From: an uncultured Alistipes sp.
Lineage (GTDB): Bacteria > Bacteroidota > Bacteroidia > Bacteroidales > Rikenellaceae
Length of the DNA stretch: 64,000 nucleotides
Assembly (NCBI GenBank): GCA_910583985.1
Contig: CAJTYA010000002.1
Coordinates: 115,598-179,597 of the forward strand
Reading direction: 5' to 3'
The notes under the pieces were generated by a model, which had not been told where the DNA came from, did no database searches, and was given only the letters and a program-made list of their open reading frames with translations. Made by a program: the position numbers and the translations under genes. Below are positions 42,406 through 51,795 of the stretch, piece by piece; position 1 is the stretch's first letter, and every line of letters starts with the position of its first letter.

Positions 42406-44106
42406 TTACTCTTTGCAGATCGTGTCCGAGAGCGAGGCGCCCGCCGGAACCATCGGAAATACGTTTTCTTCCGGCAGGACGGCCACTTCGAGGAAGTAGG
42501 CTCCTTGGGCGGCCGCCAGCTCTTCGATCGCTTCGCGCAGGTCGGCCGGCGAGGTCACCCGGCGGCTCGGAATGCCGTAGGCCGATGCGATGGCCGTCAG
42601 ATCGGGGCTCTCGATGCGGGTGAACGAATAGCGGCGGTCGAAAAAGAGCTGCTGCCACTGGCGGACCATGCCGAGGTAGGAGTTGTTCAGCACGATCATC
42701 TTCACGCCGATGCGGTTCTGCATGATCGTTCCCAACTCCTGCATCGTCATCTGGAAACCGCCGTCGCCCATGACGGCCACCACCTCCCGGTCCGGTACGC
42801 CGAGTTTCGCTCCGAGCGCGGCGGGCAGGCCGAAGCCCATCGTGCCGAGTCCGCCGGAGGTGATGAAACTGCGGGTGCGGTTGAATTTCGAGTAACGCGC
42901 GCTGAACATCTGGTTCTGTCCCACGTCCGTCACGATCACCGCGTCGCCCTTTTCCACTTCGGCCAGCGTGGCGATCACGTCGTACATCGAAATGTAGCGT
43001 CCTTCGGGGTCGCTGCTCGGACGGATCACCTCTTCGTATTCCCTGCGGGCGCATGCTGCCGCCACGTCGATCCACTCCGAACGGTCTCTGTGGCGGATGC
43101 CTTTCATCATGGCTTCGAGCGCGTCGGCGGCATCGGCCAGAATCGGCAGGTCGACGGGCAGGTTCTTGCCCAGTTCGGCCGGGTCGATGTCGATGTGGAC
43201 GATCCGGGCGTTCGGGGCGTAGTTCTTCACGTCTCCGGTCACGCGGTCGCTGAACCGCATGCCCACGGCGACGATCAGGTCGCTGCGCTGCGTCATTTCG
43301 TTGGCGGCGATGTTGCCGTGCATGCCCAAATTGCCCACGAACAGCGGATGGTCGTTCGGCACGGCCGAAATGCCCATCAGCGTTTCGGCCATCGGTACCC
43401 CGGCGGCTTCGGCCAGTGCGAGCAGCCGGCTTTCGGCGCCGGAGAGTTTGACGCCCTGTCCGACGAGCAGCAGCGGTCGCTCCGAAGCGTTGATCATCTC
43501 CACGGCCCGGCGGATCGCCTCGGCGTCGATTTCGGGCCGGGGACGGTAACTGCGCAGGTAGATGCAGGGTTTGTAGGCGTAATCGAATTCTTCGGTCTGG
43601 GCGTTCTTCGAAATGTCGATGACCACGGGACCGGGACGGCCGGTCCGGGCGATGTAGTAGCCCTTGGCGATGGCGGCGGGGATCTCCGAGGCTTTGGTGA
43701 CCTGGCAGTTCCATTTCGATATGGGCATCGTCATGCTGATCGTGTCGGCCTCCTGAAAAGCATCGGTGCCGAGCAGCGAGGCCGGAACCTGACCGGTGAT
43801 GCAGACGATGGGCGTCGAGTCGAGCATGGCGTCGGCGATGCCGGTGACGAGGTTCGTCGCGCCCGGTCCCGACGTGGCCAGACATACGCCCACCTTGCCC
43901 GTGGCCCTCGCATAGCCTTGGGCCGCGTGCACGGCGCCCTGTTCGTGTCGGGTCAGGATGTGGTGCAGCCGGTCGGTGTGGTGGTACAGATGATCGTATA
44001 TGGGGATGACCTGTCCGCCCGGATAGCCGAAGACGGTGTCGGTCCCCTCTGCGATGAGCGACAGCAACAGGGCTTCCGCTCCTTTTATCTTTTGTTTTTT
44101 GGACAT
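42406..44106 (-). CDS. ilvB: Acetolactate synthase, catalytic large subunit
   Basis: A 566-residue thiamine-diphosphate enzyme that condenses two pyruvates to acetolactate (or pyruvate with 2-oxobutyrate). The catalytic Glu is in LTRHEQGAVHAAQGYARATG (about 52-71), the FAD/linker region is central, and the ThDP motif GDGGFQMTMQELGTIMQN with VLNNSYLGMVRQW is near 440-475. Length is typical. Second gene of the ilv operon. Like other anaerobe enzymes it appears complete and self-contained. Confidence 0.95.
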   Translation of the reverse strand: MSKKQKIKGAEALLLSLIAEGTDTVFGYPGGQVIPIYDHLYHHTDRLHHILTRHEQGAVHAAQGYARATGKVGVCLATSGPGATNLVTGIADAMLDSTPIVCITGQVPASLLGTDAFQEADTISMTMPISKWNCQVTKASEIPAAIAKGYYIARTGRPGPVVIDISKNAQTEEFDYAYKPCIYLRSYRPRPEIDAEAIRRAVEMINASERPLLLVGQGVKLSGAESRLLALAEAAGVPMAETLMGISAVPNDHPLFVGNLGMHGNIAANEMTQRSDLIVAVGMRFSDRVTGDVKNYAPNARIVHIDIDPAELGKNLPVDLPILADAADALEAMMKGIRHRDRSEWIDVAAACARREYEEVIRPSSDPEGRYISMYDVIATLAEVEKGDAVIVTDVGQNQMFSARYSKFNRTRSFITSGGLGTMGFGLPAALGAKLGVPDREVVAVMGDGGFQMTMQELGTIMQNRIGVKMIVLNNSYLGMVRQWQQLFFDRRYSFTRIESPDLTAIASAYGIPSRRVTSPADLREAIEELAAAQGAYFLEVAVLPEENVFPMVPAGASLSDTICKE

Positions 44107-44189
44107 GATGTGGCTTTGGTTAGGTCCGGCAGGCGGACGGATGCCTCGGAGGGAAATCCGTCCGCCTGCCGAAGATATGGTCGGTCTCT

Positions 44190-46001
44190 TTACAGTATTT
44201 CGCGCACGCCGCCTTTGTCGGCCGAGGTGACCGTCGCCGCGTAGGCTTTCAGGGCCCGGCTGACGACTCGGTCGCGCCCCGAGGGTTCGAAGCGGACGAC
44301 GGCTTCGCGGCGCCGGTCGAGTTCGGCCTGCGGCAGATCGACGTCGATTTTGCGGTTCGGGATGTCGATGACGATCCTGTCGCCGTCGCGCAACAGGGCG
44401 ATGGCGCCTCCTGCGGCGGCTTCGGGCGAAACGTGCCCGATGGAGAGGCCCGACGTGCCGCCGGAGAAGCGTCCGTCGGTCACCAGTGCGCAGGCCTTGT
44501 CGAGCTTGACGGTTTTCAGATAGGAGGTGGGGTAGAGCATCTCCTGCATGCCGGGGCCGCCCTTGGGACCTTCGTAGCGGATCACGACCACGTCGCCCGC
44601 CTGCACCTTACCGCCGAGAATGCCGGCGCAAGCCGCTTCCTGCGATTCGAATACGCGGGCGCGGCCCTCGAAGTGCAGGATGGAGGTGTCCACGCCCGCC
44701 GTCTTGACGATGCAGCCGTCGGCGGCGATGTTGCCGAAGAGCACGGCCAGTCCGCCGTCGCGCAGGTAGGGGTGTTCCAGATCGCGGATGCAGCCTCTCT
44801 GTCGGTCCGTGTCGGCCGACGGGTACGAGGCGTTCTGGGAACCTAACCGCAGGTTGAATTTTTCGCCCGGTGCGATCAGCGCACGCGAGAGGGCCGCGGC
44901 GTCGGCTTCGGGGCTCAGGATGTCGTTGCGGCGGATGGCCTCCGCGAGCGAGGGACAGTCCACGCGCCCGACGGACGTGTCGAGCAGGCCGCCCTGGTCC
45001 AGTTCGCCCAGAATGGAGAGGATGCCTCCGGCCCGGTTCACGTCCTGAATGTGGTAGTGCGAGTTCGGCGCCACCTTGCAGATGACGGGCACCTTGCGCG
45101 AGAGGGAGTCGATGTCGCTCATCGTGAAGTCCACGCCCGCCTCCTGCGCCACGGCCAGCAGATGCAGCACCGTGTTCGACGATCCGCCCATGGCGATGTC
45201 CATCGACATGGCGTTGAGGAAGGCCGCCCGCGTGGCGATGGAACGCGGCAGCACCGATTCGTCGTCTTCGAAATAGTATTTCCGTGCGTTTTTCACGATC
45301 AGCCGCGCCGCCTCGTCGAACAGCGCTGTGCGGGCCTCGTGCGTGGCCAGTATCGTGCCGTTGCCCGGCAGCGACAGACCGAGCGCTTCGGTCAGGCAGT
45401 TCATCGAGTTGGCGGTGAACATGCCCGAACACGAGCCGCAGGTGGGGCAGGCCGCGTGTTCGAGCGCGTCGAGCGCTTCGTCCGAGACGTTCGGGTCGGC
45501 GCCCTGCACCATCACGTCGATCAGGTCGTAGGCCTTGTCGCCCAGCCTTCCGGCTTCCATCGGACCGCCCGATACGAATACGGCGGGAATGTTGAGCCGC
45601 ATGGCGGCCATCAGCATGCCCGGCGTGACCTTGTCGCAGTTCGAAATGCAGATCATCGCGTCGGCCTTGTGGGCGTTGCACATATATTCCACGCTGTCGG
45701 CGATCAGCTCGCGCGAGGGCAGCGAATAGAGCATGCCGTCGTGTCCCATGGCGATGCCGTCGTCGATGGCGATCGTGTCGAACTCGGCCGCGAAGCAGCC
45801 CTCGGCGGCGATGCGTTCCTTGATGCGCTGTCCGATCTCGTGCAGGTGCGTGTGTCCGGGCACGAACTGCGTAAACGAATTGACGACGGCGATGACGGGT
45901 TGTCCCATCTGTTCGTCTTTCATGCCGTTGGCCCGCCAGAGGCTTCTCGCTCCGGCCATCTTGCGCCCTTTCGTCGTGGTGTTGCTTCTGAGCTCTTTCA
46001 T
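44190..46001 (-). CDS. ilvD: Dihydroxy-acid dehydratase
   Basis: A 603-residue iron-sulfur dehydratase for the third step of valine and isoleucine synthesis. It starts MKELRSNTTTKGRKMAGARSLWRANGMKDEQ. Cluster Cys are visible in ISNCDKVTPGMLMAA (about 122-127) and TCGSCSGMFTANSMN (about 195-205), and GRFSGGTSGLSIGHVSPEAAAGG marks the C-terminal domain. First gene of the ilv operon, 83 bp before ilvB, with a leader of roughly 190 nt from the nearest -7 box. The 8-residue leader frame there has no run of Ile, Leu or Val codons, so classical attenuation is not supported. Confidence 0.96.
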   Translation of the reverse strand: MKELRSNTTTKGRKMAGARSLWRANGMKDEQMGQPVIAVVNSFTQFVPGHTHLHEIGQRIKERIAAEGCFAAEFDTIAIDDGIAMGHDGMLYSLPSRELIADSVEYMCNAHKADAMICISNCDKVTPGMLMAAMRLNIPAVFVSGGPMEAGRLGDKAYDLIDVMVQGADPNVSDEALDALEHAACPTCGSCSGMFTANSMNCLTEALGLSLPGNGTILATHEARTALFDEAARLIVKNARKYYFEDDESVLPRSIATRAAFLNAMSMDIAMGGSSNTVLHLLAVAQEAGVDFTMSDIDSLSRKVPVICKVAPNSHYHIQDVNRAGGILSILGELDQGGLLDTSVGRVDCPSLAEAIRRNDILSPEADAAALSRALIAPGEKFNLRLGSQNASYPSADTDRQRGCIRDLEHPYLRDGGLAVLFGNIAADGCIVKTAGVDTSILHFEGRARVFESQEAACAGILGGKVQAGDVVVIRYEGPKGGPGMQEMLYPTSYLKTVKLDKACALVTDGRFSGGTSGLSIGHVSPEAAAGGAIALLRDGDRIVIDIPNRKIDVDLPQAELDRRREAVVRFEPSGRDRVVSRALKAYAATVTSADKGGVREIL

Positions 46002-46196
46002 AAACGCGTTCTGTTTGAATTCCGCCTTACGGCAAAGAAACCGTTTTTTCGTTCGCCCGTATGGCCCGTGTCCTCTCCGGCTATGACGTTCAATCGCCTC
46101 GGATTCGGGCTATCCGTTTTGTTTTCAGACTTTTCCTTCTGCGAAGGACATTACGGCAAACCGTTCGGGAATGATCGTAATGTTAATTTTACGAGA

Positions 46197-46204
46197 CAAA
46201 GGTA
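46197..46204 (-). promoter_or_regulatory. -7 box of the ilv operon
   Basis: TACCTTTG on the minus strand, exact consensus, in an AT-rich patch shared with the divergent nadC gene. TTTG upstream is only 12 bp away, closer than usual. Confidence 0.65.
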
Positions 46205-46340
46205 AAAATTTTCACACAAACGATGAAAAATATTTCGTTATTTTTTCGTTTCGGGACCTCCGGGCGTTTTTCGCGGCGGGTATGTCTTCGATTTTGCGTA
46301 CATTCGCAGCCGAATGTTCAACGCAATAATAACGGAAACG

Positions 46341-47195
46341 ATGAAAAAAGAGTATGAACCGTTCGTGAACGAACTCATCGAACTGGCTATTCGCGAAGAT
46401 ATAGGCGACGGGGACCATTCGTCGCTCTCGTGCATCCCGTCCGACGAAAGGGGGCGCATGAAACTGCTCGTCAAACAGGAGGGCGTGCTGGCCGGCGTCG
46501 AAATCGCCCGGATCGTGCTGCGCCGGCTCGATCCCGACGTGCGGTTCGAGCAACTGCTCGACGACGGCGCGCGCGTGAAGCCGGGCGACGTGGCCTTCTA
46601 TGTCGAGGGGCGGCTCGTGTCGCTGTTGCAGGCCGAACGCATCCTGCTCAACATCATGCAGCGCATGAGCGGCGTGGCTACGCAGACGGCCGTTTATGTC
46701 AAAGAACTCGAAGGACTGAAGACCAAAGTGCTCGATACGCGCAAGACGACGCCCGGCATGCGCGTGATGGACAAGATGGCTGTGCGCATCGGCGGCGGCG
46801 AGAACCATCGCATGGGCTTGTTCGACATGGTGATTCTCAAGGACAACCACATCGACTTCGCCGGAGGGATCGTCCCCGCCGTCGAAAAAACGAAAGCCTA
46901 TCTGAAGGCCCGCGGCAAGGACATCCCCATCGAAGTCGAGGTGCGTTCGCTGGACGATATCCGCGAAGTGTTCCGGGCCGGCGGGGTCGACCGCATCATG
47001 CTCGACAACTTCACGCCGGAGCTCACGCGCGAGGCGGTGCGGCTCATCGACGGGCGTTGCGAAATCGAGTCTTCGGGCGGCATCACGCTCGCCAACCTGC
47101 GGGAATATGCTGCCTGCGGCGTCGATTTCATTTCCGTCGGCGCGCTGACGCACCAGATCAAGAGCTTGGACCTCAGCCTCAAGGCCTGCCGGTAA
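46341..47195 (+). CDS. nadC: Nicotinate-nucleotide pyrophosphorylase (carboxylating)
   Basis: A 284-residue enzyme that makes nicotinate mononucleotide from quinolinate and PRPP in NAD synthesis. I start at 46341 (MKKEYEPFVNELIELAIREDIGDGDHSS); an earlier in-frame ATG is at 46314. Key segments are LLNIMQRMSGVATQT, TKVLDTRKTTPGMR, GGGENHRMGLFDMVILKDNHI, EVEVRSLDD, DRIMLDNF and ESSGGITLANLREYA, which supply the substrate Arg, Lys, His, Glu and Asp residues. Normal length. The DPP gene follows after 32 bp and may be co-transcribed. Confidence 0.95.
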   Translation: MKKEYEPFVNELIELAIREDIGDGDHSSLSCIPSDERGRMKLLVKQEGVLAGVEIARIVLRRLDPDVRFEQLLDDGARVKPGDVAFYVEGRLVSLLQAERILLNIMQRMSGVATQTAVYVKELEGLKTKVLDTRKTTPGMRVMDKMAVRIGGGENHRMGLFDMVILKDNHIDFAGGIVPAVEKTKAYLKARGKDIPIEVEVRSLDDIREVFRAGGVDRIMLDNFTPELTREAVRLIDGRCEIESSGGITLANLREYAACGVDFISVGALTHQIKSLDLSLKACR

Positions 47196-47227
47196 TATTT
47201 TCGCGCGGACCGCGTTTTTATGAATGT

Positions 47228-49402
47228 ATGAAACCAAAAGTTAATTTTCGCGCCGCCGTCCGCCGTTGCGGCGCGCTCATCCTGTCTCTTATGACGACGG
47301 CAGTCTGTTTGCATGCGGAATCTTCCGGACCGCGTTTCGGTTATGACGAAATCCGCCGGGGCGTGTTCGCTCCCAAAAGCGTGAGCGGCGTGCGCAGCAT
47401 GCGCGACGGCGAGCACTACACGACGCTCGACGAAGGGTGCATTCTCCGATTCAGTTACCGCACGGGAGCACAGGAGGCCGTCGTGTTCGACGCCTCGGCC
47501 GCCGAGCCCGTCCTTCGGTTTACCGATTACGTGTTCAGTGCCGACGAGCGGCGCATTCTGCTCACGACGGACGTCAAGCCGATCTATCGCCGTTCGTTCA
47601 CGGCCGACTACTGGCTCTACGACATTCCCTCCGGCGAACTCCGCCGCCTTTCGGAGGGAGGACCGCAGCAGGAGGCCTCGTTCTCGCCCGACGGGAGCCG
47701 CGTGGCTTTCGTGCGCGACAACGACCTGTTCGTCGCCGACCTCGATGCCGGGACCGAACGGCGGATCACCTCGGACGGAAAGTTCAACTTCGTGATCAAC
47801 GGCATTCCGGACTGGGTCTACGAGGAGGAGTTTGCATTCTCGAAGGCTTTCGAATGGTCGCCCGACGGAACGAAGATCGCCTACCTGCGCTTCGACGAGA
47901 GCCGCGTGCGCGAGTACGATATGAATACGTTCCGCGGCGAGCTCTATCCGCAGGTCTATACGTTCAAGTACCCGAAGGCCGGCGAGGCCAATTCCGTCGT
48001 CGAGCTCTACTGTTACGACCTCTCCTCCGACCGGCGGGTGCGCGTCGATACGGGGACGGAAACCGACCAGTACATCCCACGCATCCTCTGGACGCCGTCC
48101 GGAGAATTGGCTTTCTACCGGCTCAACCGACTCCAGAACCATTTCGAAGTGCTGCTCGGCGACGAGCAGGGGAATACCCGCACGATCTACGACGAGCGCA
48201 ACGACCGCTATGTGGAACGGGTGGACGACGCGACGGTCACGTTCCTGCCCGACGGCGAGCGCTTCGTCGTGCGCAGCGAGAAGAGCGGCTTCATGCACCT
48301 CTATCTGTACGGTATCGATACCGGGGAGATCGGTCCGGTCACTTCGGGCGAGTGGGACGTCGTCTCGCTGCTGGGCATCGAGGGCGACGACGTCTATTAC
48401 CTTTCGGCCGAAGAGTCGCCTCTGCGCCGCGATCTGTATACGGTCAAACTCGACAGCCGCAAAAAGCGCCGGCTCACCGGCGGCGACGGAACCTATTCGA
48501 TCGCTCCCTCGCGCGGATTCCGTTACTTCATCAGCTATTTTTCGAATGTCTCGACGCCCAACCGGGTGACGCTCCATCGGGGCGACGGCCGTCCGGTGCG
48601 CACCTTGGAGGACAACGCCGCCCTGAGGGAGAAGCTCGCCGAACTGGAGGTACCCCTCAAGGAGTTCTTCCGGTTCGAAACCTCGGAGGGCGTCTCGCTG
48701 AACGGTTATATGATCCGTCCCCGCGATTTCGATCCGGCGAAGAAATATCCCGTCTTCATGACGCAGTACAGCGGCCCCGGATCGCAGCAGGTGGCCGACC
48801 GCTGGTCGATGGGCTGGGAGGACGCACTGGTGCAGGAAGGCTATATCGTGGCCTGCGTCGACGGCCGAGGAACGGGATTCCGGGGCGAGGAGTTCCGCAA
48901 GTGCACCTACCGCCAGTTGGGCAAATACGAGACGGAGGACCAGATCGAGGCGGCCCGCTATTTGGGGACGCTGCCCTACGTCGATGCGGAGCGCATCGGC
49001 ATCTACGGCTGGAGCTACGGCGGGTTCATGGCGCTGAACTGCATCCTCAAGGGCAACGACGTGTTCCGCATGGCCATCGCCGTGGCGCCCGTTACCTCGT
49101 GGAGGTTCTACGATACGATCTACACCGAAATATACAACGGCCTGCCGCAGGACAACCCTTCGGGTTACGACGACAATTCGCCGATCGGTTTTGCCGACCG
49201 GCTCAAGGGCAAGCTGCTCATCGCCCACGGTACGGGCGACGACAACGTCCACATTCAGAACACCTACGAGATGGTCGAACAGCTCGTCCGGCACGACAAA
49301 CCGTTCGAAATGTACGTCTATCCCGACAAGAACCACGGCATGGGCGCTTCGCGCCATCACCTGATGGAACGTTGCATCCGGTTCGTGAAAGAGAACCTGT
49401 AA
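47228..49402 (+). CDS. Exported dipeptidyl peptidase IV-type S9 peptidase
   Basis: A 724-residue protease; the ATG at 47228 precedes a signal sequence (about 1-31, LILSLMTTAVCLHAE). The longer upstream frame overlaps nadC and is rejected. An eight-bladed propeller (about 40-470) contains WVYEEEF, the Glu motif that holds the substrate N-terminus in DPP-IV. The alpha/beta hydrolase domain has the catalytic Ser in GWSYGG (about 596), Asp in GTGDDNVH (about 671) and His in KNHGM (about 703). It likely removes Xaa-Pro dipeptides in the periplasm, feeding amino acid metabolism. Confidence 0.94.
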   Translation: MKPKVNFRAAVRRCGALILSLMTTAVCLHAESSGPRFGYDEIRRGVFAPKSVSGVRSMRDGEHYTTLDEGCILRFSYRTGAQEAVVFDASAAEPVLRFTDYVFSADERRILLTTDVKPIYRRSFTADYWLYDIPSGELRRLSEGGPQQEASFSPDGSRVAFVRDNDLFVADLDAGTERRITSDGKFNFVINGIPDWVYEEEFAFSKAFEWSPDGTKIAYLRFDESRVREYDMNTFRGELYPQVYTFKYPKAGEANSVVELYCYDLSSDRRVRVDTGTETDQYIPRILWTPSGELAFYRLNRLQNHFEVLLGDEQGNTRTIYDERNDRYVERVDDATVTFLPDGERFVVRSEKSGFMHLYLYGIDTGEIGPVTSGEWDVVSLLGIEGDDVYYLSAEESPLRRDLYTVKLDSRKKRRLTGGDGTYSIAPSRGFRYFISYFSNVSTPNRVTLHRGDGRPVRTLEDNAALREKLAELEVPLKEFFRFETSEGVSLNGYMIRPRDFDPAKKYPVFMTQYSGPGSQQVADRWSMGWEDALVQEGYIVACVDGRGTGFRGEEFRKCTYRQLGKYETEDQIEAARYLGTLPYVDAERIGIYGWSYGGFMALNCILKGNDVFRMAIAVAPVTSWRFYDTIYTEIYNGLPQDNPSGYDDNSPIGFADRLKGKLLIAHGTGDDNVHIQNTYEMVEQLVRHDKPFEMYVYPDKNHGMGASRHHLMERCIRFVKENL

Positions 49403-49526
49403 GCGGATGCGGCGACGAGTGCCGGAACTGCTCGTCCGGCGTCCCGTCCTTTCCGCTGCCGGGCTGTCGCCGGAGAGGCGGCTGCGCCGGGAACGATTTT
49501 TGCAACCTAATAGACCCTATACGATT

Positions 49527-50225
49527 ATGAAAACAAGAACGATCCTCGTTTTATCCGCCGCGCTTTTCCTCGCGCAGGGCTGCGGTGACCGCCGGCAGAT
49601 GCAGAAGCTGACCGGACGGGCCGATTCGCTGAAGACCGAAATCCAGCGTGTCGAATGTGCCGTGAACGAACGGATTTTCGACCGCTACGTCGAGACGGCC
49701 GCTGCGGACGCCGTCGTCGGTCCGGAGGCTTTCGAAGAGGCCGGCATCGCGACGAGCGCCTACTTCGCCTCCGACGATTCGCTGTCGGCATGGCGGCGGG
49801 CATACCGGAAGGCCGAAGAGACGGTCGAAGCCGCTTTGGAGAACGATACCGAATACCGGGCCCTTCGCGAGAAGTACGTTCCGGTGCTGGGTACGCCCGC
49901 CATGCGCAAGGAGTACGATGAGGCGACGGCCCGCGTCCACGCCCGGCTCTCCCGCGGCGATGCCTCGTTCCGGGAGGCCTCTTCGCAGCTCGACGCGCTG
50001 CGTGCACGGATCGGACGGCGCTTGCTCGACGTCGCGCGGGAGGATTACCGGTCGCGGGGCGAATGCCTTCCGGTGACGTTGATCCCCGATTCGGTTTACC
50101 GCACGATCGCCGCGGCCGACGACATCCGGACGGCCGAAACGGAGCGTGCGGCTTTGGAGACGGCTTTGGCCGAAACGATGGAAGCGCTCGGCGCATCGGC
50201 TCCGGAGGCTTCCGCACAACGATAG
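49527..50225 (+). CDS. Helical lipoprotein of unknown function
   Basis: A 232-residue lipoprotein from ATG 49527 (MKTRTILVLSAALFLAQGC); the lipobox puts the acylated residue at Cys19. The rest is almost entirely helical and charged, rich in Ala, Glu and Arg, with coiled-coil character (KLTGRADSLKTEIQRVECAV, ALRARIGRRLLDVAREDYR). No catalytic motif or known domain recognised. It lies 124 bp after the peptidase gene and 8 bp before DUF4491, so those two probably share a transcript. A stalk or spacer role in the envelope is possible. Confidence 0.65.
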   Translation: MKTRTILVLSAALFLAQGCGDRRQMQKLTGRADSLKTEIQRVECAVNERIFDRYVETAAADAVVGPEAFEEAGIATSAYFASDDSLSAWRRAYRKAEETVEAALENDTEYRALREKYVPVLGTPAMRKEYDEATARVHARLSRGDASFREASSQLDALRARIGRRLLDVAREDYRSRGECLPVTLIPDSVYRTIAAADDIRTAETERAALETALAETMEALGASAPEASAQR

Positions 50226-50233
50226 AAACGCTT

Positions 50234-50554
50234 ATGGAATTTTTCGTCGAACACCGCCTGCTGGGTCTGCTCATCGGCATAGGCACCTTTCTTATTATCG
50301 GACTTTTCCACCCGGTCGTCATCAAGGCCGAGTATCACTGGGGAACGCGATGCTGGTGGATCTTCCTGTTGCTGGGTCTCGCGGGCATCGCCGTGTCGAT
50401 GCTCACCGACAACGTTTTGCTTTCGGCTTTGGCCGGCGTGTTCGCTTTTTCCTCGCTCTGGACGATCAAGGAGCTTTTCGAACAGAAAGAACGCGTCCGC
50501 AAAGGATGGTTCCCCGAAAATCCCCGGAGGAAAAACGATACCCGTCCGCGGTAG
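50234..50554 (+). CDS. DUF4491 small membrane protein
   Basis: A 106-residue inner-membrane protein starting MEFFVEHRLLGLLIGIGTFL with three hydrophobic helices (about 8-28, 40-58, 62-78). The segment FHPVVIKAEYHWGTRCWW is typical of DUF4491, a family found mainly in Bacteroidetes. The C-terminal tail, KERVRKGWFPENPRRK, is basic and cytoplasmic. It follows the lipoprotein gene by 8 bp. No function is established for the family. Confidence 0.85.
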   Translation: MEFFVEHRLLGLLIGIGTFLIIGLFHPVVIKAEYHWGTRCWWIFLLLGLAGIAVSMLTDNVLLSALAGVFAFSSLWTIKELFEQKERVRKGWFPENPRRKNDTRPR

Positions 50555-50581
50555 GGCGAACCTGCTCGGAGGGTCGTATAC

Positions 50582-50619
50582 GGCCCGTTTCGCCGCTCCG
50601 TCGGGCGGCGAAACGGGCC
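50582..50619 (+). terminator. Terminator after DUF4491
   Basis: Perfect 14-base stem GGCCCGTTTCGCCG and complement, then TTTCG, 28 bp past the stop. Confidence 0.82.
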
Positions 50620-50754
50620 TTTCGTTTGTGTCGGCATCGGGAGGCGGGTCTCCGGAACATGCCGTTGAAGCGTGGCCGCAGCTTTCCTCGTACTCGGTGC
50701 GCGGAAGACGAGAGTCTCCGGCGATGATGGAGAGCCGATCCCGTTAAAAGAGAA

Positions 50755-50780
50755 ACGACCCGCGTCCGGGCCGTTTTTTT
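50755..50780 (+). terminator. Second terminator-like hairpin without an obvious gene
   Basis: ACGACCCG and CGGGCCGT (one A/C mismatch) with a run of seven T. It follows 135 bp of non-coding sequence after the previous terminator. A backup terminator or the end of a small RNA is possible; no promoter was seen. Confidence 0.5.
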
Positions 50781-51012
50781 CATATTCCTGTCGGCGCGGC
50801 GGCCCGTTCGGTGTCCCGGCTGCGAGCCCGTGCCGTCGCGCTTTCCGGACGACGGCTCCGATTCCCGCTTCGGCCGGAAAAGGGGACCCGAATATGCGGC
50901 TCACGACCGAAGGGAGGCTGCCGTCGGATTCGAAAAGGGGCAGCCCGAAATGTCGGTACATCCATATAAATAAATTGTCCCCGTCGTTCCCGGTTTCCGC
51001 CGCTATGAAAAG

Positions 51013-51050
51013 AGACGTTCCCTGTCGCACCTCGGCGGCAGGGAACGTCT
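51013..51050 (-). terminator. Terminator of the superoxide dismutase gene
   Basis: AGACGTTCCCTG and complement around a 14-base loop; the minus strand continues CTCTTTTC. It lies 36 bp past the stop. Confidence 0.82.
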
Positions 51051-51086
51051 GCGTTTCGGGGGAGCGCGGCGGGGCTCCCCGCCGGT

Positions 51087-51668
51087 CTATTTCATGTAGC
51101 GTTCTTCGACGACTTTCCAATCGACGATTTTCCAGAAGTTGTCGATGAAATCGGGCCGGCGGTTGCGGTAGTCGATGTAGTAGGCGTGTTCCCAGACGTC
51201 GATGCAGAGCAGCGGATTGAGGCCCTTGCGCATCGGGTTGCCCGCATTGGATTCGGATACGATCGACAGGTGGCCGTCCTCGTCGCTGACGAGCCATGTC
51301 CATCCCGAACCGAAAAGTCCGGCGGCCGCCTGTGCGAACCGCTCCTTGAATTGGTCGAAAGAGCCGAAATCTCTGTCGATTGCCTCGGCCAGCGCTCCGC
51401 TTGGCATTGATTTTGGAGTGGGTGAGAAGGTAAAGAAAAAGAACGTATGATTCCACGCTTGCGCTGCATTGTTCAGAATCGGCCCGTCGGCTTTGAGCAC
51501 GATCTCTTCGAGCGGCATCTGCTCGAAAGGCGTACCCGCGATCAGTTTGTTGAGGTTGTTCACGTAGGCCTGATGATGCTTGCCGTAGTGGTACTCGATG
51601 GTTTCTTTGCTCATGTGGGGAGCGAGAGCGTCCTCCGCGTAGGGGAGCTGGGGTAATACATGTGTCAT
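51087..51668 (-). CDS. sodB: Superoxide dismutase, Fe/Mn type
   Basis: A 193-residue enzyme from ATG 51668 (MTHVLPQLPYAEDALAPHMSKETIEYHYGKHHQAY). The four metal ligands are visible: His in EYHYGKHH, His in QAWNHTFFF, Asp and His in DVWEHAYYIDY. The segment AAAGLFGSGWTWLV is that of the Fe/Mn group. It may use either metal, as in B. fragilis; sequence alone does not settle it. Divergent from rubrerythrin across a palindrome. An upstream in-frame ATG at 51698 is not needed for the fold. Confidence 0.93.
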   Translation of the reverse strand: MTHVLPQLPYAEDALAPHMSKETIEYHYGKHHQAYVNNLNKLIAGTPFEQMPLEEIVLKADGPILNNAAQAWNHTFFFFTFSPTPKSMPSGALAEAIDRDFGSFDQFKERFAQAAAGLFGSGWTWLVSDEDGHLSIVSESNAGNPMRKGLNPLLCIDVWEHAYYIDYRNRRPDFIDNFWKIVDWKVVEERYMK

Positions 51669-51725
51669 AATCAGTAATGTGTTAATCAAGAGTGTCATCG
51701 TTCGAGTGTTTTATCGGGAGACCGG

Positions 51726-51737
51726 ATCAAATTTGAT
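51726..51737. promoter_or_regulatory. Palindrome centred between sod and rubrerythrin genes
   Basis: ATCAAATTTGAT is a perfect 12-bp inverted repeat. Its edges are 58 bp from the sod ATG and 59 bp from the rubrerythrin ATG, i.e. the exact middle. Each half contains TTTG in outward orientation, so it could be a shared operator, paired -33 elements, or both. The regulator is unknown. Confidence 0.5.
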
Positions 51738-51795
51738 ACCAACAGCGTCGGCTGTTCGTAAATATCCATTACCAATCGTATAAAAAACAAAAATC

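Noticed and set aside
46002..46196. Leader-peptide attenuator for the ilv operon
   Set aside because: The only short leader frame (eight codons) lacks a run of Ile, Leu or Val codons, and no alternative hairpins were evident.
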